A stretch of 64,000 nt of DNA, taken from assembly GCA_035541475.1 (NCBI GenBank), contig DATKND010000003.1, forward strand, positions 18,014-82,013, written 5' to 3'. Shown one piece after another: positions 1-10,439 of the stretch. Position 1 is the stretch's first letter. Every line of letters starts with the position of its first letter. This DNA comes from DASUFZ01 sp035541475 (GTDB lineage Bacteria; Myxococcota_A; UBA9160; SMWR01). Position numbers and translations under genes: made by a program. Below the pieces are notes generated by a model that was not told the DNA's origin, ran no database searches, and saw nothing but the letters and a program-made list of their open reading frames with translations.

Positions 1-237
1 GTCCGCCGTGCAGCGCTCGAAGACCAGCTCGGGATCGAACGTGGCGAAGACGCTGCGCGCGATCTCGAGGCCGCAGACCACGAGTGGCGAGCGCGCCTCG
101 ATCACCGCCGCGCCACGCTGATCGAGCCCGATCGCGATCGCGGAGGTCACGTCGCCGGGGCCGATGTCCTCCTCGAGCGCGCGGGCGACGAGGGGAAGCC
201 AGGTATGCGCCGGAGGCAGCTCGGCCGGGCCCCGCAT
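1..237 (-). CDS. nadC: Nicotinate-nucleotide pyrophosphorylase (carboxylating), N-terminal part
   Basis: Partial: only the first 79 residues lie in the window and the rest runs off the left edge. The enzyme converts quinolinate and PRPP to nicotinate mononucleotide in de novo NAD synthesis. The visible part carries the family signature LEEDIGPGDVTS at residues 21-32, followed by the strand pattern AAVIEARSPLVVCGLEIA typical of the N-terminal alpha/beta sandwich of NadC. The ATG at 237 is preceded by TAGGTGG, a usable ribosome binding site. It lies downstream of a receiver gene on the same strand, separated by a family-2 repeat, so it probably has its own transcription unit or reads through a weak terminator. 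The active-site region is outside the window. The identification rests on this short but characteristic stretch. Confidence 0.8.
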   Translation of the reverse strand, partial: MRGPAELPPAHTWLPLVARALEEDIGPGDVTSAIAIGLDQRGAAVIEARSPLVVCGLEIARSVFATFDPELVFERCTAD

Positions 238-280
238 GGCCACCTAGATTAGCAGCATCGCCTTCCGGAAATCCGAGCGA

Positions 281-352
281 AGACGGCAAGGAGGCCGAGG
301 CACCTCGGCCGACGCGCAGCGAGGCGTAGCCGAGCGAAGGCCCGGCAGAACT
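281..352 (-). repeat. Family-2 intergenic repeat, copy a
   Basis: Read on the minus strand this is the conserved core CTTCGCTCGGCTACGCCTCG followed by CTGCGC, then an 8-base palindrome pair (positions 293-300 with 303-310, GGCCGAGG/CCTCGGCC) and the tail CCTTGC. It starts right at the stop codon of the receiver gene that ends at 351. The same core with a different palindrome recurs near 9.07, 10.5 and 49.7 kb. Confidence 0.6.
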
Positions 353-1877
353 ACGCCGGGTCCTCCGAATCGCCGCCCTTCAGCTTGCGGATCTCCTCGA
401 GGATCAGGGTCTCCGCCAGCCGCGGGACCACCTCCCACGCGACCTTCTCGAGCCGCTCGACCGCCTGCTCGACGATGCTCTCGGCGACCGAGCCGAAGGA
501 CTCCCAGGCCATTTTCTCGAGCGTGTCGTGGAGCCGCTCGCGGAGCGCGGGGGCCACGCGAGCGACGACGGCGTCGGAGAGCGACGACTCGTCGAGCTCC
601 GGCATCGGCCGCGGAACGACGCTGCGAGCAGGCGGGGCCGGAACGGGCGCGCGCACGGGTGCGGGCGGCGCGGCGGGCGCCGTCGCGGCGCGAGCGGGAG
701 CCGGCGGCGTCTGCGGCACGCGATCGTAGGTGTCGTCGGCCGGGTCGCTCGCGAGCGACGCCTCGGCCTCCGTGAGATCGCCTTCCAGCAGATCCATCAC
801 GGGGTCGTCGGCGATCCGCGCGAGAGGCGCGGCGGGCTCCTGCTCGAGCAGGCGCGTCGCGCCGGGTGAGACGGCGGCGCGCAGGTCGGAGGAGGAGACG
901 TCGTAGTCGGACGCGGCGATCGGGTCCAGCACCGCGGCGTTCGGCATCGCACCCGGGTCGCGCTCCTCGGCGGCCGCGCCGAACTCGAAGTCGAAGCGCT
1001 CGCCCTCGTCGAGCGCGGGCGTCACCGCCGCCGGGGCGCGCACGAAGGGGCGCGGCGTCGCGAGCTCGAGCTCGGCGTCCGCCGCGGCGTCGACGTCGGT
1101 GTCGAGCGCGAGCGCGTCGCCCGGCTCGGACGCCGGCGCGTCGGGCAGGATCGCGACGGTGTGCGCCGCGGCGCTCGTGCGCGCGGGCGTCGTGCCGAGA
1201 TCGTCGTCGCCGAAGGCGAAGGCGTTGTCGTCGCCGCCGTCGAAGCTCAGGTTGGAGCTCGGGCTCTCGAGCTGCGACGCGGCGGTCGCGGTGCGCGTCG
1301 GCGGGACCGTCTCCGTGGCGACGGAGTCTTCGAAGAAATCGAAGGCCTCCTCGCTGCGCGCGCTCGGCGGAGCCGGCGGGGCGGGCGCGGGTCTCGCGGC
1401 CGGCGCGGGTCGGACGGGCGCCGCGGCCTGCGGAGGGGCCATCGGCGGACGCGGCGCGGCAGCGGCCTGCGGCGCGGGCGCGGCCGGCGCAGCGGGCGCG
1501 GGAGCCGGCGCGCTCGCGAGCAGGCGCTTCACGCGCTCGACGAGCGCCTGCGCCTCGAAGGGCTTCGCGATGTGGCCCGCGGCGCCCGCGCGGCTCGCGC
1601 GCTCGTTGTCGAACGCCTCGAAGGTGCCCGTCAGCAGCAGCACGGGAATGTGTCGCAGGGCGGGATCGGCCTTGATCGCCTCGCAGACCTCGTAGCCGCT
1701 CTTCCCGGGCATCACGACGTCGGCGAGGATCACGTCCGGCCGGAGCGCGCGGGCTCGCGCGATCGCATCGTCGCCGTTGTCGACGGTGACGAGAGAGATG
1801 TCCTCGCTCGCGAAGCTGATCCCGACCACCTTCTGGATCGTGACGCTGTCGTCTGCGAGCAGCAGGGTCTTGCCCAT
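351..1877 (-). CDS. Receiver-domain protein with long Pro/Ala-rich linker and conserved C-terminal helix domain
   Basis: 508 residues. Residues 1-120 form a response-regulator receiver: the opening is LLADDSVTIQKVVGISF, the phosphoacceptor Asp is in PDVILADVVMPGKSGYEV and the conserved Lys is in IAKPFEAQALV. Residues 125-420 are a low-complexity Pro/Ala and acidic linker. The last 75 residues (SDAVVARVAPALRERLHDTL through LAETLILEEIRKL) form an amphipathic helical domain that I know from orphan receivers of deltaproteobacteria. There is no DNA-binding or enzymatic domain, so an adaptor or scaffold role is inferred. The ATG at 1877 follows a GGGGGG ribosome binding site. The frame stays open far upstream, but the receiver consensus begins at this Met. 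It is divergent from the PP2C gene, with a 225-base shared control region. The target is unknown. Confidence 0.85.
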   Translation of the reverse strand: MGKTLLLADDSVTIQKVVGISFASEDISLVTVDNGDDAIARARALRPDVILADVVMPGKSGYEVCEAIKADPALRHIPVLLLTGTFEAFDNERASRAGAAGHIAKPFEAQALVERVKRLLASAPAPAPAAPAAPAPQAAAAPRPPMAPPQAAAPVRPAPAARPAPAPPAPPSARSEEAFDFFEDSVATETVPPTRTATAASQLESPSSNLSFDGGDDNAFAFGDDDLGTTPARTSAAAHTVAILPDAPASEPGDALALDTDVDAAADAELELATPRPFVRAPAAVTPALDEGERFDFEFGAAAEERDPGAMPNAAVLDPIAASDYDVSSSDLRAAVSPGATRLLEQEPAAPLARIADDPVMDLLEGDLTEAEASLASDPADDTYDRVPQTPPAPARAATAPAAPPAPVRAPVPAPPARSVVPRPMPELDESSLSDAVVARVAPALRERLHDTLEKMAWESFGSVAESIVEQAVERLEKVAWEVVPRLAETLILEEIRKLKGGDSEDPA

Positions 1878-2102
1878 GGTCCCCCCGATTCGAAACGCCT
1901 GGCGGTGGTCCGGCCCCGGACGGGCGCGGCCCACGGTCGTATCGACGGCGCATCCGGCCGGATTGAATGCTTTTTCTGCGGTGGAGTCCAGCACCCCGGG
2001 CGCTCGCCTGCGCGTCGCCTGCGCGCGGCGCCGCGCTTCAAGGCATCGCGGCGACCCTCCGATGCAGGCGGAGCCGGTCGCGCGGGCCGGACGGAGGTTT
2101 CG

Positions 2103-2837
2103 ATGATCCTGACCGCGGCCGCGCGCACGGACGTCGGGCGCCGGCGCAGCGCGAACGAGGACAGCTTCGCGCTGGCCCCGAAGCTCGGCCTGTACCTGGT
2201 CGCGGACGGGATGGGTGGCCACACCGCGGGCCAGCTCGCGAGCCGGCTCGCCGCGCGCGGCTGCGTCGCGAAGCTGCGCGAGCTCGGGGAGAGCCGGGCG
2301 ACCTTGACCGAGAAGCTCCGGGCCTGCGTCGAGGCCGCCAATCGCGAGGTCTACGAGACGGCGCAGGCCAAGCCCGAGCTGACCGGCATGGGCACGACCC
2401 TGGTCGCGCTGCTCGCGGGCGCGGGACGCATCGCGCTGGCCCACGTCGGCGACAGCCGCGCATATCTGATCCGCAAAGGAACCATCCGGCGGCTCACGGA
2501 CGACCACTCGCTCGTGGCGGAGCTGGTGCGGCGACACGAGATCTCCGAGGAATCGGCGCGCGGTCACCCGCACCGGCACGTGCTGACGCGCGCCCTCGGC
2601 GTCCGCAAGAACGTGGAGGCGGATCTCGCCGAGCTGACGCCGGCGGTCGGCGACGCCGTGGTGCTCTGCTCGGACGGCCTCACGACGCACGTCGACGACG
2701 CCGAGATCGCGGCCGTCGCGGCGCGCGAGCGCGACGTCGAGGCCGTGTGCACGCGCCTCGTCGATCTCGCGAACGCGCGCGGCGGCGAGGACAACGTGAC
2801 CGTCGCCCTCGTGCGCTGCGACCCGGACGCCGCCTAG
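2103..2837 (+). CDS. PP2C-family Ser/Thr protein phosphatase
   Basis: 244 residues, the usual size of bacterial Stp1/PrpC-type phosphatases. It removes phosphate from Ser/Thr in a Mn/Mg-dependent reaction in the cytoplasm. All PP2C motifs are visible in order: ANEDSFAL (metal Asp, about residue 20), LVADGMGGHTAG (about 36-47), GMGTTLVALL, LAHVGDSRAYLI, LTDDHSLV, RHVLTRALG, AVVLCSDGLTTHV and GGEDNVTVALV (final metal Asp). No Hanks-type kinase is encoded in the window, so its partner is elsewhere. The ATG at 2103 sits in the PP2C consensus beginning. It is divergent from the receiver gene and convergent with the sigma factor gene, with a family-1 hairpin between them. Confidence 0.93.
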   Translation: MILTAAARTDVGRRRSANEDSFALAPKLGLYLVADGMGGHTAGQLASRLAARGCVAKLRELGESRATLTEKLRACVEAANREVYETAQAKPELTGMGTTLVALLAGAGRIALAHVGDSRAYLIRKGTIRRLTDDHSLVAELVRRHEISEESARGHPHRHVLTRALGVRKNVEADLAELTPAVGDAVVLCSDGLTTHVDDAEIAAVAARERDVEAVCTRLVDLANARGGEDNVTVALVRCDPDAA

Positions 2838-2849
2838 CTCGGTACGACC

Positions 2850-2909
2850 CGGGGACGAAGTCGGGTCCCCGAGGAGGAACAGATGGCCGCCGCAGGGGAT
2901 TCGTCCCCG
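2850..2909 (+). repeat. Family-1 convergent-gene hairpin, copy A
   Basis: The outer arms 2850-2859 and 2900-2909 (CGGGGACGAA/TTCGTCCCCG) are perfectly complementary over 10 bases. An inner stem TCCCC/GGGGA pairs 2866-2870 with 2895-2899. Between them lies the conserved core GAGGAGGAACAGATGGCCGC. It fills the gap between the convergent PP2C and sigma-factor genes. The likely role is a bidirectional transcription terminator, although there is no U-tract. An in-frame ribosome-site-plus-ATG (ATG at 2883) sits in the core in all four copies. Confidence 0.75.
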
Positions 2910-2924
2910 ACGAGGCAGGCCTCT

Positions 2925-3689
2925 TCAGCGTTCCAGCAGCGCCTTCAGCTTCGCGCGAAGTCTCAGCACCGCCTTCGTGTGAATCTGACACACGCGCGAT
3001 TCGGTGATCCCGAGGATCCCGCCGATCTCCTTCATGTTCAGATCCTCGTAGTAGTAGAGCGACACCACGAGCCGCTCCTTCTCGGGCAGCATCGCGATCG
3101 TCTCCGCGATCACCCGCTTCGTCTCCGTCATCTTGAAGCTGGCGAAGGGGTTCTCGGAGTTCACGTCCTCGACGATGTCCGCGAACGTGCCCGTGCGGTC
3201 GCCGTCGGAGTTCGTGCCGCGGATCTCCTCGAGGTTCACGAGCGAGATGCCGCGCACCTGGTTCAGCAGCTCGTGGAACTTGTCGATCTGGAGCCCGAGC
3301 GAGTCGGCCACTTCGTCCTCGGTGGCGTTGCGTCCGAGTCGCTGCTCCACCTCGCCGTACGCACGCTCGAGTCGGCGGCTCTTCTGGCGCACGCTGCGCG
3401 GCACCCAGTCGAGCGAGCGGAGCTGGTCGAGGATCGCGCCCTTGATGCGGAACTCGGCGTAGGTCTTGAACTTGCAGTTCTTGTCCGGATCGTATTTCTC
3501 GATCGCGTCCATCAGCCCGATCACGCCGGTGTTGTGCAGATCGTCGAGGTCGATGTGGGACGGGAGTCGCACCGCGATCCGGTTCACGATGTACCGGATC
3601 AGCGGGGTGTGCTCGAGCACGATCTGCTCCTTGAGACGCGACGGGATCTCCGAGTTCTTCTCCTTGGCCTCGCGGAGCAGCGCTTCCAT
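2925..3689 (-). CDS. fliA: FliA/WhiG-type alternative sigma factor (sigma-28 family)
   Basis: 254 residues, standard for the family. Region 2 is seen as HTPLIRYIVNRIAVRLPSHI and NTGVIGLMDAIEKYDP with FKTYAEFRIKGAILDQLRSL. The linker WVPRSVRQKSRRLERAYGEV leads to region 3, and region 4 ends with LPEKERLVVSLYYYEDLNM and a helix-turn-helix (EIGGILGITESRVCQIHTKA). It directs core polymerase to sigma-28 promoters. I chose the ATG at 3689, preceded by a GGGGGGAACGAAGGG purine tract; an open frame upstream to 3779 is not family-like. A sigma-54 promoter lies about 75 bases upstream, and the next gene up is a sigma-54 activator, so it is probably second in a regulatory hierarchy. No flagellar genes are in the window; the symbol denotes family only. 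Confidence 0.9.
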   Translation of the reverse strand: MEALLREAKEKNSEIPSRLKEQIVLEHTPLIRYIVNRIAVRLPSHIDLDDLHNTGVIGLMDAIEKYDPDKNCKFKTYAEFRIKGAILDQLRSLDWVPRSVRQKSRRLERAYGEVEQRLGRNATEDEVADSLGLQIDKFHELLNQVRGISLVNLEEIRGTNSDGDRTGTFADIVEDVNSENPFASFKMTETKRVIAETIAMLPEKERLVVSLYYYEDLNMKEIGGILGITESRVCQIHTKAVLRLRAKLKALLER

Positions 3690-3762
3690 GCCCTTCGTTC
3701 CCCCCTTGTGCGTCGGCGCCCACCGCATCCGCTCGCACGATTTCGATGTGGGTGGACCGCAA

Positions 3763-3779
3763 AGCAGGGCCTGTGCCAA
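3763..3779 (-). promoter_or_regulatory. Sigma-54 promoter of the FliA-type sigma factor gene
   Basis: The minus strand reads TTGGCACAGGCCCTGCT, against the consensus TTGGCACGNNNNTTGCT. The invariant GG (-24) and GC (-12) are present with exactly 10 bases between them, and the full -24 block TTGGCAC is intact. Initiation would fall near 3752, leaving a leader of about 60 bases before the ATG at 3689. The adjacent upstream gene encodes a sigma-54 activator. Confidence 0.75.
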
Positions 3780-3904
3780 AAGCGGGACGCGCGGGCGGGC
3801 CGCATGCGCCCGGTGTCGGGCGGCGCGCGGCGGGCGGAGTCAGGTGCGCGGATCCGCGGCGCTTTTCTCGCGCCGCTCCGCGCGCGCGCTGCGCAGTCGC
3901 TTGC

Positions 3905-3938
3905 GCGGACCTGCCGCCCGGCGCGGCGGCAGGTCCGC
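3905..3938. terminator. 13-bp perfect GC hairpin below the NtrC-type gene
   Basis: The arms 3905-3917 (GCGGACCTGCCGC) and 3926-3938 are perfect complements with an 8-base loop. It lies 64 bases past the stop of the activator gene (minus strand) and upstream of the sigma-54 promoter. No U-tract follows in either direction. Likely terminator or mRNA 3'-end stabiliser; a protein-binding palindrome is the alternative. Confidence 0.5.
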
Positions 3939-4001
3939 GAACGGGTGGGCGAGGGCGACGGGCGGCCGACGCCGGTGCCGCGCGTTTTCTGACAGCTCGG
4001 C

Positions 4002-5393
<1,392 letters not shown>

Positions 5394-5433
5394 CCGGAAT
5401 CCTCCGCGCGGCGGAGGGGGGTGTCGGAATGTG

Positions 5434-5450
5434 CGCGAGTCACTCTCGCG
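5434..5450. promoter_or_regulatory. Inverted repeat in the divergent activator promoter region
   Basis: CGCGAG-TCACT-CTCGCG is a perfect 6-base inverted repeat between two divergent NtrC-type genes, with a TTGAAA on the minus strand just beside it (5451-5456). It may be an operator or -35 region for the TTG-start gene. The evidence is positional only. Confidence 0.3.
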
Positions 5451-5490
5451 TTTCAAGAGGAGGCGCGACGGCACCGATACACCGCTCGAT

Positions 5491-6897
<1,407 letters not shown>

Positions 6898-6970
6898 CGA
6901 CCGCGCATCCAGGACGGCTAGGCTTCCGCGACCCCCCGCGACCGCGGCGCGCGCCGCGCGGAGGGGGCGT

Positions 6971-8593
6971 GTGGACCAGCCGGGGGTAGGTGACACGACG
7001 CTGGTCGCGGCGCTCGGGCCGGACGCCTCGCCGTCCTGGCTGCGCGTAGCCGGAGAGCGACTGCGCGAGGCCGAGATCGCGCGGGTCGGCAGCGCAGCGG
7101 AGTGTCAGGCGCTCGCGCGCTCCCGCCCGCTCGATGCCGCGGTGGTCGACGCGCGCGTCGGCGCCGAGGCCGAGGCGCTGGTCGCCTGGCTCGCCGCGCG
7201 CGCGATCCCTTCGCTGGTGCTCGAGCCCGCCGGCAGCGACTCCGCGGCGCTCGCCTGGCTGCGCGCCGGCGCCGGCGAGTGTCTGCCGTGCGGGGCGAAC
7301 GGCGAGCGGATCGCGCTCGCGCTGCGCCGGCTGCTCGCCCGCGAGCGCGCTCGCCGAGACGCGCTGCGGCGCGAGGCGGCGTCCGACGTCGCGCGCGCGC
7401 ACCGCGACATCGTCGAGCAGCTCAACAGCGCGCTGCTCGTGGTCGACGCCACCGGCCGCATCGCGTACTGCAATCCGCCCGCCGAGCAGATCCTCGGCGC
7501 GGGCTTCGAGGCGCTCCACGGTCGCGAGGCGTCGGACTGGTTCGAGCCGGCGGGCGAGGGCGACGAGACCTTGATCGCGCGATCGCTGCGGAGCGGCGCG
7601 CGCTTCAAGGGCGCCGAGGCGGTGGTGACGCGGCCGGACGGCCGGCGCGTGCCCGTCGGCATGTCGTGCGCGCCGATCGAGTCGGCCGACGGCACGCGCA
7701 GCGGCGTGGTCGCCGTGTTCCAGGACCTCTCGGATGTGAAGCAGCTGCGCACGCAGCTCCTCCAGCACGAGAAGCTCGCCTCGATCGGGGAGCTCGCGGC
7801 GGGCGTCGCGCACGAGATCAACAACCCGATGGGCTTCATCCACGCGAACCTCTTCCAGATGGCGGAATACGTGCAGGATCTGCGGCGCGTCTTCGCGCGT
7901 GTGGAAGCGCTCGCGCAGGCGGCCTCGAAGTCCGACTCGGCGGAGCTGCGCGAGGTCGCCCGGGCGCTCGCGGCCGAGGCCGAGGCGGTCGACGTCGAGT
8001 TCGTGCTCGGCGATCTCGCCAAGGCGGTGCGCGAGTCGCAGGAGGGCTCAGAGCGCATCCGCCACATCGTCCAGGACCTGCGCGACTTCTCGCACCCGGA
8101 CGCGTCCGAGCGCGTGCTCGCCGACCTCAACCAGTGTCTCGATTCCACCGCCAACATCGTGTGGCCGATGATGAAACACGCGGTCGTGCTCGAGAAGCGC
8201 TACGCCGAGCTGCCGGTCGTCTCCTGCTTCCCGATGCAGCTCAAGCAGGTCTTCATGAACCTGCTCGTCAACGCCTATCAAGCCATCGAGGAGGCGGTCG
8301 GACGGAGCGGCGAGACGGGCACGATCGCGCTCGAGACCGCGCGCCACGGCGACGTCGTGCGGATCAGCGTACGCGACAGCGGCGTCGGCATCTCGGCCGA
8401 GCATCGCGAGCGCATCTTCGACCCGTTCTTCACGACCAAGAAGGTCGGCGCGGGCACGGGGCTCGGCCTCTCGACCTCGTTCGGAATCGTGCAGCGCCAC
8501 GGCGGCCGTCTCACGGTCGAGAGCGAGCCGGGCCGCGGCAGCGCCTTCCACGTGTTCCTCCCGGTGGGAGAAGAGGGAGACACCGGAGAGTGA
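6971..8593 (+). CDS. PAS-domain sensor histidine kinase (NtrB-like)
   Basis: 540 residues, soluble, with no membrane helices. Residues 1-125 look like a degenerate receiver domain (LDAAVVDARVGAEAEALVAW), apparently without the acidic pocket. A PAS domain follows (IVEQLNSALLVVDATGRIAY), then HisKA with the phosphoacceptor His in GELAAGVAHEINNPMGFI, a long inserted helical stretch, and the HATPase domain (FMNLLVNAYQAIEEA, DSGVGISAEHRERIFDPFF, GTGLGLSTSFGIVQRHGG). It autophosphorylates and passes phosphate to a partner regulator, most simply the NtrC-type protein upstream. The start is the GTG at 6971 with GGAGGGGG 3 bases upstream. Its stop overlaps the next receiver gene in GTGA, showing translational coupling. 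Confidence 0.9.
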   Translation: MDQPGVGDTTLVAALGPDASPSWLRVAGERLREAEIARVGSAAECQALARSRPLDAAVVDARVGAEAEALVAWLAARAIPSLVLEPAGSDSAALAWLRAGAGECLPCGANGERIALALRRLLARERARRDALRREAASDVARAHRDIVEQLNSALLVVDATGRIAYCNPPAEQILGAGFEALHGREASDWFEPAGEGDETLIARSLRSGARFKGAEAVVTRPDGRRVPVGMSCAPIESADGTRSGVVAVFQDLSDVKQLRTQLLQHEKLASIGELAAGVAHEINNPMGFIHANLFQMAEYVQDLRRVFARVEALAQAASKSDSAELREVARALAAEAEAVDVEFVLGDLAKAVRESQEGSERIRHIVQDLRDFSHPDASERVLADLNQCLDSTANIVWPMMKHAVVLEKRYAELPVVSCFPMQLKQVFMNLLVNAYQAIEEAVGRSGETGTIALETARHGDVVRISVRDSGVGISAEHRERIFDPFFTTKKVGAGTGLGLSTSFGIVQRHGGRLTVESEPGRGSAFHVFLPVGEEGDTGE

Positions 8594-8985
8594 GCGACGC
8601 CTCGGCGCGCCTGCCGCTCGTGCTGCTCGTCGACGACGAGCCCCGCATCCTGTCGGCGCTGCGGCGCACCTTGCGGCGCGAGCCATACGAGCTGCTCTCG
8701 GCCGAGAGCTGCGCGGAGGCGCTGCGCGTGATCGAGTCGCAGCCGGTCGACGTCGTGCTCTCGGACCACAAGATGCCGGGCATGACCGGCCTCCAGCTCC
8801 TCGAGCGGGTCGCGGCGCGGCGTCCGCGGGCGATCCGGCTCCTCATCACCGGCTGGACCGAGTCGATCCCGCCGGAGGAGATCCGCGCGGTCGGCGTGCG
8901 CGAGGTGATCTCGAAGCCGTGGGAGGACGCGGCGCTGAAAGAGAGCTTGCGCCGGGCATGCAAGGATCTCGCTGAGCGCGGCTAA
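8590..8985 (+). CDS. Single-domain response regulator
   Basis: 131 residues, one receiver domain and nothing else. The acidic pair is in VLLVDDEPRILSALRRTL, the phosphoacceptor Asp in VVLSDHKMPGMTGLQLL, the Thr in RLLITGWTES and the Lys in VISKPWEDAAL. The sequence style (SDHKMPGMTG, SKPWED) is that of receivers normally attached to HD-GYP or HDOD domains, but here the gene stops after the receiver. The GTG start overlaps the kinase stop by 4 bases (GTGA), so it is coupled to the kinase and probably receives or drains its phosphate. It has no output domain, so it acts through protein contact. Confidence 0.88.
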   Translation: MSDASARLPLVLLVDDEPRILSALRRTLRREPYELLSAESCAEALRVIESQPVDVVLSDHKMPGMTGLQLLERVAARRPRAIRLLITGWTESIPPEEIRAVGVREVISKPWEDAALKESLRRACKDLAERG

Positions 8986-9024
8986 GGATCGCGTCGTGTG
9001 CAGCGAGCGATTCGAGCACGCGGC

Positions 9025-9105
9025 CCGAAGCTCGGAAAATCATGCCGCGCGAAGCGCGCCGCAAGCGGCGCGGAGCGCAGCGAGCGGCAGGCGAGCGAAG
9101 ATCCA
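9025..9105 (-). repeat. Family-2 intergenic repeat, copy b
   Basis: Read on the minus strand: the core CTTCGCTCGCCTGCCGCTCG then CTGCGC, followed by the palindrome CGCGCCGC/GCGGCGCG (arms 9055-9062 and 9065-9072). It begins directly after the stop codon of the minus-strand gene ending at 9106 and fills the convergent gap with the receiver gene ending at 8985. Confidence 0.6.
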
Positions 9106-10389
9106 TCAAGCGAGCCGGCTCAGATACTCGAGATCCTGCTTCTGCGTCGCCTTCCCGCCGATGGCGAGGATCTGGAAGCCGCCCTTCTCGGAGCGCCGGT
9201 AGTAGATGCGGCCCTTGCCCGCGAAGCCGAGCTCGAAGATCGAGAGCTGCGCGGGGAGTCCGCCGACCTTGCGCCGCACGGCCGCGCTCTCGGACTCGTC
9301 GGAGAGGCGCTTCAGCGACTCCTCTGCGCGCAGCCGCAGCGACTCGTCGCCGAGCGCGGCGAACTCGTCGATCGCGCGATCCTCGAACTCGAGGTTCTTG
9401 TAGAGCGTGCGGAGCCGGCGCCCGATGCGCTCGGCCTCGCGCACGCGGCCGCCGCCTTCGCGCGGCTTCGCCTCGGCGTGCGCGGCAGTCGCGAGGCGGT
9501 CGCGCAGACCGGCGATCTCGCGCTCCTTCTGGCCGACGTCCTCGAGCGCCTCCTCGAGCAGATCCTCGAGCGCCTGGTGCTCCTGCTGGAGCTCGGCGCC
9601 GCGCTCGGCGCCGGTGCGAAGCTCCTCCTCGCGCTGCGCGAGCTCGCGCAGCTTCTGCTGGAGCAGCGCGCGCTCGGCCTCGAGCTCGCGGATCGCCGCC
9701 GCCTGCGAGCGCTCGGCGGGCTCGACCGTGCGCAGCCGCTGGCGCACCGCGTCGAGCTCCTCCTCGATGGCGCGCGCGCGCTGCGCGGCGTCGTCGCGTG
9801 CCGAGACCGCCGCGTGGAGCCGCTCCTCCTGGCCACGCGCCTGGCGGCGCTGCATCACGAACAGGCTCTGCAGCAGCAGCGCGCCGTAGCCGACGATGAA
9901 TCCGCCCGAGAGCAGCGAGCCGATCGGCACCGAGACGTTCACGTCCGAGATCGGCGGCAGCAGCTCGATCGCCTGGCGCATCGCCGCGTCGAAGCCCTGC
10001 GCGGGCGGCGGCGGGGCCAGGCTGCCGACGCCGACGTAGATCGGTGTCTTGCCGTCGGCTCCGATCACCGTCACGTTCACCTGCACTCCGCCCCAGCGCG
10101 TCCAGAGCGATTCGCGCACCGCGCTGGCCACGCGGCTCTGGATCTGCGGGACGATCGGTCCGTCCATCGGGGAGACGCGAACCGCCTGCCGTACGGCGTC
10201 GCGGAAGTGCTGGAGCAGGAGGCCCTCGGCCGCCTGGATGGTGATCAGGTAGAGCATCAGGAAGGCGAAGATCGCGAGGTACGTGAATCGAAAGCTCGCG
10301 AGTCGGTCGAGCTGGCCGGAGCGCGAAGCGCCCCGCAAGGTCGGCATCTCGCCCTGCACCGCCACGGTGTCCGCCATCGGCGTGAGCAT
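9106..10389 (-). CDS. Membrane-anchored coiled-coil protein with RelE/HigB-like C-terminal domain
   Basis: 427 residues. A first membrane helix (FTYLAIFAFLMLYLITIQAA) is followed by a predicted extracytoplasmic segment of about 110 residues and a second helix (LLSGGFIVGYGALLLQSLF, near 165-185). A long Glu/Arg/Leu/Ala coiled coil covers about 190-330. The last 85 residues (from EFEDRAIDEFAALGDESL) end in FELGFAGKGRIYYRR, then FQILAIGGKATQKQDLEYL. That pattern matches RelE/ParE-family toxins of the HigB-like killer-protein type (known: ELR...GYRIYF...LLLGGDKSTQKRDI). The family Arg after EL is Gly here, so ribonuclease activity is doubtful. No antitoxin gene is adjacent. Function unknown; a structural or sensing use of the RelE fold is inferred. 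The start at 10389 is preferred; Met five codons in is an alternative. Confidence 0.75.
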   Translation of the reverse strand: MLTPMADTVAVQGEMPTLRGASRSGQLDRLASFRFTYLAIFAFLMLYLITIQAAEGLLLQHFRDAVRQAVRVSPMDGPIVPQIQSRVASAVRESLWTRWGGVQVNVTVIGADGKTPIYVGVGSLAPPPPAQGFDAAMRQAIELLPPISDVNVSVPIGSLLSGGFIVGYGALLLQSLFVMQRRQARGQEERLHAAVSARDDAAQRARAIEEELDAVRQRLRTVEPAERSQAAAIRELEAERALLQQKLRELAQREEELRTGAERGAELQQEHQALEDLLEEALEDVGQKEREIAGLRDRLATAAHAEAKPREGGGRVREAERIGRRLRTLYKNLEFEDRAIDEFAALGDESLRLRAEESLKRLSDESESAAVRRKVGGLPAQLSIFELGFAGKGRIYYRRSEKGGFQILAIGGKATQKQDLEYLSRLA

Positions 10390-10439
10390 ACCCAGGTTGG
10401 AGGCTCCTGCAGGGGGGAAGGTTTCACGTTGCGCCCGCG

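Larger units (their letters stand above)
3690..4001. other. Control region between the NtrC-type activator and the sigma factor gene
   Basis: 312 bases without a convincing gene. It holds the sigma-54 promoter at 3763-3779 and the strong hairpin at 3905-3938. The stretch 3800-3960 is very GC-rich with several short palindromes. Activator binding sites would be expected here but none can be named from sequence alone. Confidence 0.6.

Noticed and set aside
2925..3689. Flagellar system inferred from the FliA-type sigma factor
   Set aside because: No flagellar structural or chemotaxis gene is present in 64 kb; the family also serves non-flagellar roles.
2883..3992. Plus-strand frame starting at the family-1 core ATG and running through the sigma-factor gene
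   Set aside because: Antisense to an unambiguous sigma factor and without any domain; the start is reported as a repeat property and not as a gene.
9106..10389. Type II toxin-antitoxin locus
   Set aside because: No antitoxin-sized partner gene is adjacent and the RelE-like region is a domain of a large membrane protein.
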